Shown here in pieces: positions 30,140 to 34,137 of a DNA stretch of 34,137 bases. Every line of letters starts with the position of its first letter. Position 1 is the stretch's first letter. Under the pieces are notes generated by a model that worked only from the letters and a program-made list of their open reading frames with translations, was not told the origin of the DNA and did no database searches. This DNA is from Candidatus Poribacteria bacterium (GTDB taxonomy: Bacteria; Poribacteria; WGA-4E; WGA-3G): assembly GCA_009845545.1 (NCBI GenBank), contig VXZK01000270.1, positions 1 to 34,137 of the forward strand, in the 5' to 3' direction. The position numbers and the translations under genes were made by a program.

Positions 30140-31072
30140 TTACTTATGTCTTTTGGGTGTCCGTCCCAACAAGAATCGTGCCAATACATCGCCATAGTTT
30201 TCGTGGATGCGGATACGATGATAGTCAACCTCAGTGTCGCGAATCACCTCGTCCATACTCTCAAGGTATATTTCCATCGCGCGTCGGTACTGTGCGCCGA
30301 TGACAGTCGGATCTGCGAGTATAGGTTCCCCGCCTTCCATGTCAACAAATCGCATGGGTCGATCGAACTCAAAATCGAGTTCACTCTGCTCCATGAGATG
30401 AAACACGGCGACATCATGCTTACGGAACCGTAGGTGTTCGAAACAATTCCGCACCGTTTCGGGTTCAATAAACAGATCTGAAATAACGACGATCAACGCT
30501 CTCTGTGGGATACGTTCGGCAGTTTCGTGGAGCACGTCAGCCAAGCCGGTTTCACCGGATGCCTCCATTGTTCCTAATTCATCAAGAACGACACTCAGAT
30601 GGGTTGCGCTGCGCTTTGGCGGGATTTCTTTCTGGAATGCTTGACCTGCACAGTAGAGTCCAACGGCATCACCTTGTAGGGCGGCTATATAGGCTAAGGT
30701 GCCTGCCACGCGGCGTGCGTAGTCGAGTTTACTTAAACCGGCTTCCGCGTCGGTTTCTGCGGGGTTTCGGTTGTCTGTAAAATCCATTGAGCCGCTGGTA
30801 TCAACGACTAAGCACATCCGTAGGTTCGTATCGGCTTCAAATTCCTTGATATAGTAGCGATCATTACGCGCATAAGCGCGCCAATCGAGTCGGCGTGTGT
30901 CATCACCTGGGACGTACTTACGGTACTCGGCAAACTCAAGACTGGAGCCGCGAATAGGGCTCCGATGTTTACCGGAGACACTTCCTATCATAGGCAGTCG
31001 AGCGTGCAATTGAAGCGTAGAAAGACGTTCCAGTACCTTCTGATTGAGGTAGTCGCGTTTGAGTTGCAACAT
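30140..31072 (-). CDS. DUF58 domain protein (vWA-like adaptor of MoxR)
   Basis: 310 residues. The DUF58 hallmark YRKYVPGDDTRRLDWRAYAR is at 50-69, and a vWA MIDAS DTSGS at 91-95. No membrane segment is seen, so it is a soluble protein. It starts 3 bases after the moxR stop, with AGGGG inside the moxR end, indicating translational coupling. DUF58 proteins pair with MoxR ATPases as adaptors or substrates. 125 bases without a gene separate it from the BatA-like gene. Confidence 0.93.
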   Translation of the reverse strand: MLQLKRDYLNQKVLERLSTLQLHARLPMIGSVSGKHRSPIRGSSLEFAEYRKYVPGDDTRRLDWRAYARNDRYYIKEFEADTNLRMCLVVDTSGSMDFTDNRNPAETDAEAGLSKLDYARRVAGTLAYIAALQGDAVGLYCAGQAFQKEIPPKRSATHLSVVLDELGTMEASGETGLADVLHETAERIPQRALIVVISDLFIEPETVRNCFEHLRFRKHDVAVFHLMEQSELDFEFDRPMRFVDMEGGEPILADPTVIGAQYRRAMEIYLESMDEVIRDTEVDYHRIRIHENYGDVLARFLLGRTPKRHK

Positions 31073-31075
31073 AAT

Positions 31076-32095
31076 CTACCCCTGTTCCGACAACTCTTCA
31101 ACGAGACGGCTGACGATGTCTTGGCTGGTGATGTTTTCGGATTCCGCTGCGAACGATGTAATGACGCGATGCGCCAGCACAGGTGCCGACACTGCGAAGA
31201 CATCCTCAAGTCGCGCCATGTAGCTGCCGCTGAGTGCTGCGCGTGCCTTTGCGCCTAAGATCAAGTATTGAACGGCTCGTGGCCCGGCACCCCAGGCGAC
31301 AAGCGGTTTTAGCCAATCCGGGGATGCGTCACCTTTTGGACGGGTGCTACGAACTAAATCAACAGCGAATTCGTAGATATGCTCTGCGACCGGCACGCGT
31401 CGCACGAGGTCTTGAAAGGCAAGCACGCGTTCGCCTGTCAGGACGTGTTCAAGTGTTGGAAGTGCCAGCCCGGTTGTGGTGCGGGCAATCTCTATCTCCT
31501 CAGTGCGTTCTGGATAGTCTACTTCAATCCTGAACATGAAACGATCGAGTTGCGCCTCCGGCAAGGGATACGTCCCCTCCTGCTCTATAGGGTTCTGTGT
31601 TGCCAACACGAAAAACGGCGGTGTCAGTTGGTATGTTCTGCCGATGACTGTGATTTTGTATTCCTGCATCGCCTCGAGCATCGCGGCCTGCGTTTTTGAG
31701 GGTGCCCGGTTAATCTCGTCAGCGAGAATAAGATTGGCGAACAGCGGTCCTTTTACGAACTCGAACTCCCGCCTACCACCTGGTACCTCCTGAAGGATGT
31801 CGGTTCCGGTGATGTCCATCGGCATTAGGTCGGGTGTGAACTGGATTCGGCTGAACTGCAACGCCATTGTCTCAGCGAACCTGCTTACTAACAGCGTCTT
31901 CGCCAAACCGGGAACGCCCATCAAGAGTGCGTGTCCTTGAGAAAACAGACAGATCGCTAAGTGTTCGATAACTTGCTCCTGACCGACGATGATCTTGGCA
32001 AGTGTTTGTTTTAATTGGTCATAGACGTTGCGTAGTTCGTCGATTGCAGCAACATCGTCGGCATGCATTGTGTCAGTGTTTGGTGTTGTTGTCAT
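31076..32095 (-). CDS. moxR: MoxR-family AAA+ ATPase
   Basis: 339 residues. Walker A GVPGLAKT is at 60-67 and Walker B LILADEINRAP near 122-132 (Asp126, Glu127), followed by sensor and lid regions (FVLATQNPIEQEGTYPLPEAQLDRF). MoxR ATPases remodel or mature partner proteins, usually together with vWA proteins coded next to them, as here. A second possible start is Met10. The ribosome site (AAAGGGA) is moderate. It is the first gene of the minus-strand cluster, so the main promoter should lie in 32096-32250. Confidence 0.95.
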   Translation of the reverse strand: MTTTPNTDTMHADDVAAIDELRNVYDQLKQTLAKIIVGQEQVIEHLAICLFSQGHALLMGVPGLAKTLLVSRFAETMALQFSRIQFTPDLMPMDITGTDILQEVPGGRREFEFVKGPLFANLILADEINRAPSKTQAAMLEAMQEYKITVIGRTYQLTPPFFVLATQNPIEQEGTYPLPEAQLDRFMFRIEVDYPERTEEIEIARTTTGLALPTLEHVLTGERVLAFQDLVRRVPVAEHIYEFAVDLVRSTRPKGDASPDWLKPLVAWGAGPRAVQYLILGAKARAALSGSYMARLEDVFAVSAPVLAHRVITSFAAESENITSQDIVSRLVEELSEQG

Positions 32096-32409
32096 TAGGT
32101 CCCTTTCGTATTGTTGTTATAAAGTTGTAATAGAAAGAAAAGACAAATTTTGCGTTAATACCACGGTAGCAAATTTGGTGCCAGTCTGAACACTCCCGTA
32201 TCAATCGGGTTCTTTATAAAATTTTCAGAAATAATCGCACAAAATGGGGCAAAATTTATGCCTAATAGCACGAAAGCGGGCAAAATTTACGCATCGGTAG
32301 CATATAGGTGGACTAAAGGTTTCAATTTATAGTGAACTAAAAGTTTCAATTATTAATGACGCAATTTGTATGCGAAAAAGGTGCATAATTTCACATTTTT
32401 ATTAAAGTG
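32096..32409. other. AT-rich intergenic region, no gene
   Basis: About 314 bases between the moxR start and the CotH stop. It contains two pairs of direct repeats (listed separately) and must contain the moxR promoter. No hairpin with a T-run was found. Confidence 0.5.
32247..32351. repeat. Two pairs of short direct repeats
   Basis: GGGCAAAATTTATGC (32247-32261) recurs as GGGCAAAATTTACGC (32278-32292), 14 of 15 identical. ACTAAAGGTTTCAATT (32312-32327) recurs as ACTAAAAGTTTCAATT (32336-32351), 15 of 16 identical. They could be regulator sites upstream of the MoxR cluster or decayed repeats. Confidence 0.6.
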
Positions 32410-33816
32410 TTAGAACCTCCGAGGCGATGCGATATGCGTATCTATCCATTTCAACCGGGCCTGTAACCATCTTTTTATCTGTTGGATTTCTTGCTCATAA
32501 ACGAGTAGACCACGGTTTGTGAGCAAACGATTGCCAAAAGCATTGCGCCCGTGCGAGGCCCATCTCTGGTAGTCTCGCTGTTGTGCTTCGGACAGATACT
32601 CAGCGGTTTGATCAATCGCGTCAAGGAGTTTAGAAGTGGCGAGTACATCTTTCCGAAGTGCCTGCCATCTCTTGGCGAGTTTTTGTGTGAAGTTTTTGTC
32701 TTGTAGGAGTCGATCCCACCAAAAAGGGACAGGGTTTGTATAAATCAGCCATCCATCCGTTTTCCAACCCTGATTGAAACCTGCATTGCCCATTGATAGG
32801 TTGAAATCCCAGATGGGACCCATTGTCAGTTTGCCGTCTCTGTCTTTGTAGATGTATGTGCTGTTCCGAAATCCATCTATGTTTCTGAAGAGTTCGTTGA
32901 TGATGAAATGGTCAATAAAAGCATCGGTATCTATGTACTTGGTATATCCGCGTTCTGGGTCCTTAAAATCCTTTCCAGCTAACGCTGCTTCAAATTCGCG
33001 CATATAGTTCTGAATCCACGCTTTTTGGGCAGCAGACATTTCGTATCCTTTTGGATATACATAAAAGAGTCGCGTGGAACGGGTGAAAAAGTAAGTTTCA
33101 TACCTGTCCATTTTATCGATTTTTAGGATATAACCCCCGGTGATGTTCGCGGGTTTCAGCGATTTAATATCAACACGGTCTTTTCCGCGTTTTATCTTTT
33201 CTATGAGTAGATAGACGCCGACGTAATGTTTGTCTCCGATTGTTGCATCGCCTCTCTCATTAAGAAACACTTCAACAAACTTTGTTCTGCTTGCGTATCT
33301 GCCGATGCGATTGCTGAACGCGTACGCCAAATAATTCCGCATCAGGGTTTTATCCCAATAGGGTCCATTTAAAACCCAATCCGACTCGGCTGGCAGTTGC
33401 AATAACGATGCATTTTTGTCGTTGCCTTCATCGTCCTGAATTTCTACACCGTACTGCTTTTTCGGGAATCCGAGCGACGTTTTCCCCCTAAGTTCTATGC
33501 CGATTTTTCCCTCGAAATCAATATGTTGACTATTTAGGGAGTTTCTACCACCGGATTCATCGTAAATAATCTTCATTTGTGCTGGAATTTTCGGTTCGTC
33601 GCGAATCCAATTCCCGGATGTATCAATAATAACGATCGGCAGATTTGATGTAAACGCCTCGGTGCGCTCGGGTTTTCTGCTTGTATCAGGACGCTGCGAG
33701 TTCAATATTTTTCGAGTTTGCTTAGATTGTTCGGTGGTATCTGTTAAGCAACCTATTGCTATGGATAACAGAATACTACATAGAAGTAGCAGTGTTAATT
33801 TTTTATTTTGATACAT
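32410..33816 (-). CDS. CotH-family (spore-coat kinase-like) lipoprotein
   Basis: 468 residues with a lipoprotein signal (LSIAIGC, Cys23). The CotH pattern is present: IELRGKTSLGFPKKQYGVEI, DWVLNGPYWDKTLMRNYLAY, YVGVYLLIEKIKRGKDRVDI, GGYILKIDK, and the kinase-like metal motif GPIWDFNLSMGN. CotH proteins are atypical protein kinases in Bacillus; many bacterial relatives are exported proteins of unknown role. Here the lipid anchor places it on the cell surface or periplasmic face. The ribosome site is weak (AAGG about 11 bases away). Confidence 0.9.
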   Translation of the reverse strand: MYQNKKLTLLLLCSILLSIAIGCLTDTTEQSKQTRKILNSQRPDTSRKPERTEAFTSNLPIVIIDTSGNWIRDEPKIPAQMKIIYDESGGRNSLNSQHIDFEGKIGIELRGKTSLGFPKKQYGVEIQDDEGNDKNASLLQLPAESDWVLNGPYWDKTLMRNYLAYAFSNRIGRYASRTKFVEVFLNERGDATIGDKHYVGVYLLIEKIKRGKDRVDIKSLKPANITGGYILKIDKMDRYETYFFTRSTRLFYVYPKGYEMSAAQKAWIQNYMREFEAALAGKDFKDPERGYTKYIDTDAFIDHFIINELFRNIDGFRNSTYIYKDRDGKLTMGPIWDFNLSMGNAGFNQGWKTDGWLIYTNPVPFWWDRLLQDKNFTQKLAKRWQALRKDVLATSKLLDAIDQTAEYLSEAQQRDYQRWASHGRNAFGNRLLTNRGLLVYEQEIQQIKRWLQARLKWIDTHIASPRRF

Positions 33817-34137
33817 CGCCCATGGCCTTGTTAAGGAAGATAGGGAGCGAAGAAGCTCTGTCTCACAGAAAGGGTAGTGCTTTTCCCAAAAAGCGTATGG
33901 AATCTTTGGCTATTCCATGTTCTTATGAGTCCACTTTTGTTCTCTATCGGATAGTATACCAAACATAGACTGCGGATTGCAACTGAAATATTAATGTCCG
34001 TATACCTTAAGCGATTTTGGATTATCAAACTTTTATCTTCCGCGGTGGCTAAGATGGAATGCCCTATAGGATTGGACTTTACTTTATAGTAGATTCTATA
34101 ATTACTTGGACATTCAACATCGGTTCGGTTAGGGGAT
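33817..34137. other. Intergenic, no gene seen
   Basis: About 320 bases upstream of the CotH gene to the window end, with only random-looking open frames. The last bases (GGTTAGGGGA, 34127-34136) match the leader just before the sigma-WD40 gene (4450-4459), so another gene may start just beyond the window. Confidence 0.4.

Overview
The window looks like bacterial chromosome of roughly average GC content. The family mix points to an uncultured Poribacteria- or Planctomycetes-like lineage: a phytanoyl-CoA-type dioxygenase, an M81 (MlrC-like) protein, a sulfatase beside a large DUF6785/DUF6784-like membrane protein, an ECF sigma factor fused to WD40 propellers, a Gfo/Idh oxidoreductase, CotH, and a MoxR-DUF58-vWA cluster. 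Candidatus Poribacteria is my best guess. It is inferred from gene content only; no rRNA or marker gene is present.

Layout. (1) 1-3000, plus strand: a TetR regulator, an operator-like double palindrome, then an FG-GAP/VCBS lipoprotein and a small outer-membrane barrel candidate. (2) 3138-4034, minus: a dioxygenase of the PhyH family. Divergent from it is the 33-codon stump of an enolase-superfamily gene. (3) 4468-7185, plus: an ECF sigma factor joined through one membrane segment to 14 WD40 repeats. It converges, with a 3-base gap, on a sulfatase/membrane-protein pair (7189-10581, minus). (4) 10785-13801, a decayed stretch: an aldo/keto reductase with its middle deleted in frame, an intact M81 gene whose last codons and stop come from an insertion-sequence end, and a truncated IS200/IS605-type tnpB broken by one in-frame TAG. 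(5) 13802-32095, minus: a long same-strand run. Read in transcription order it is MoxR ATPase, DUF58 protein, BatA-like vWA membrane protein, vWA/glutamine-amidotransferase-like membrane protein, Gfo/Idh oxidoreductase (with its own good promoter), DUF4175-like membrane protein, five-bladed-propeller glycosidase-like protein, terpene-cyclase-fold exported protein, and two tandem paralogous exported proteins of unknown function. (6) 32096-34137: an AT-rich gap with direct repeats, then a CotH-family lipoprotein and an upstream region with no gene.

How it may work together: MoxR, DUF58 and vWA proteins form an ATPase/adaptor/MIDAS module known from many bacteria. Here it sits with large envelope proteins and exported beta-rich proteins, which suggests a cell-envelope assembly or surface-maintenance system. 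The Gfo/Idh and glycosidase-like genes look like metabolic cargo placed inside that cluster. The most unusual non-coding signal is a family of degenerate 7-base tandem repeats. They sit at gene 3' ends, often starting exactly at the stop codon, and have also entered the same linker of the two tandem paralogs without breaking the frame.
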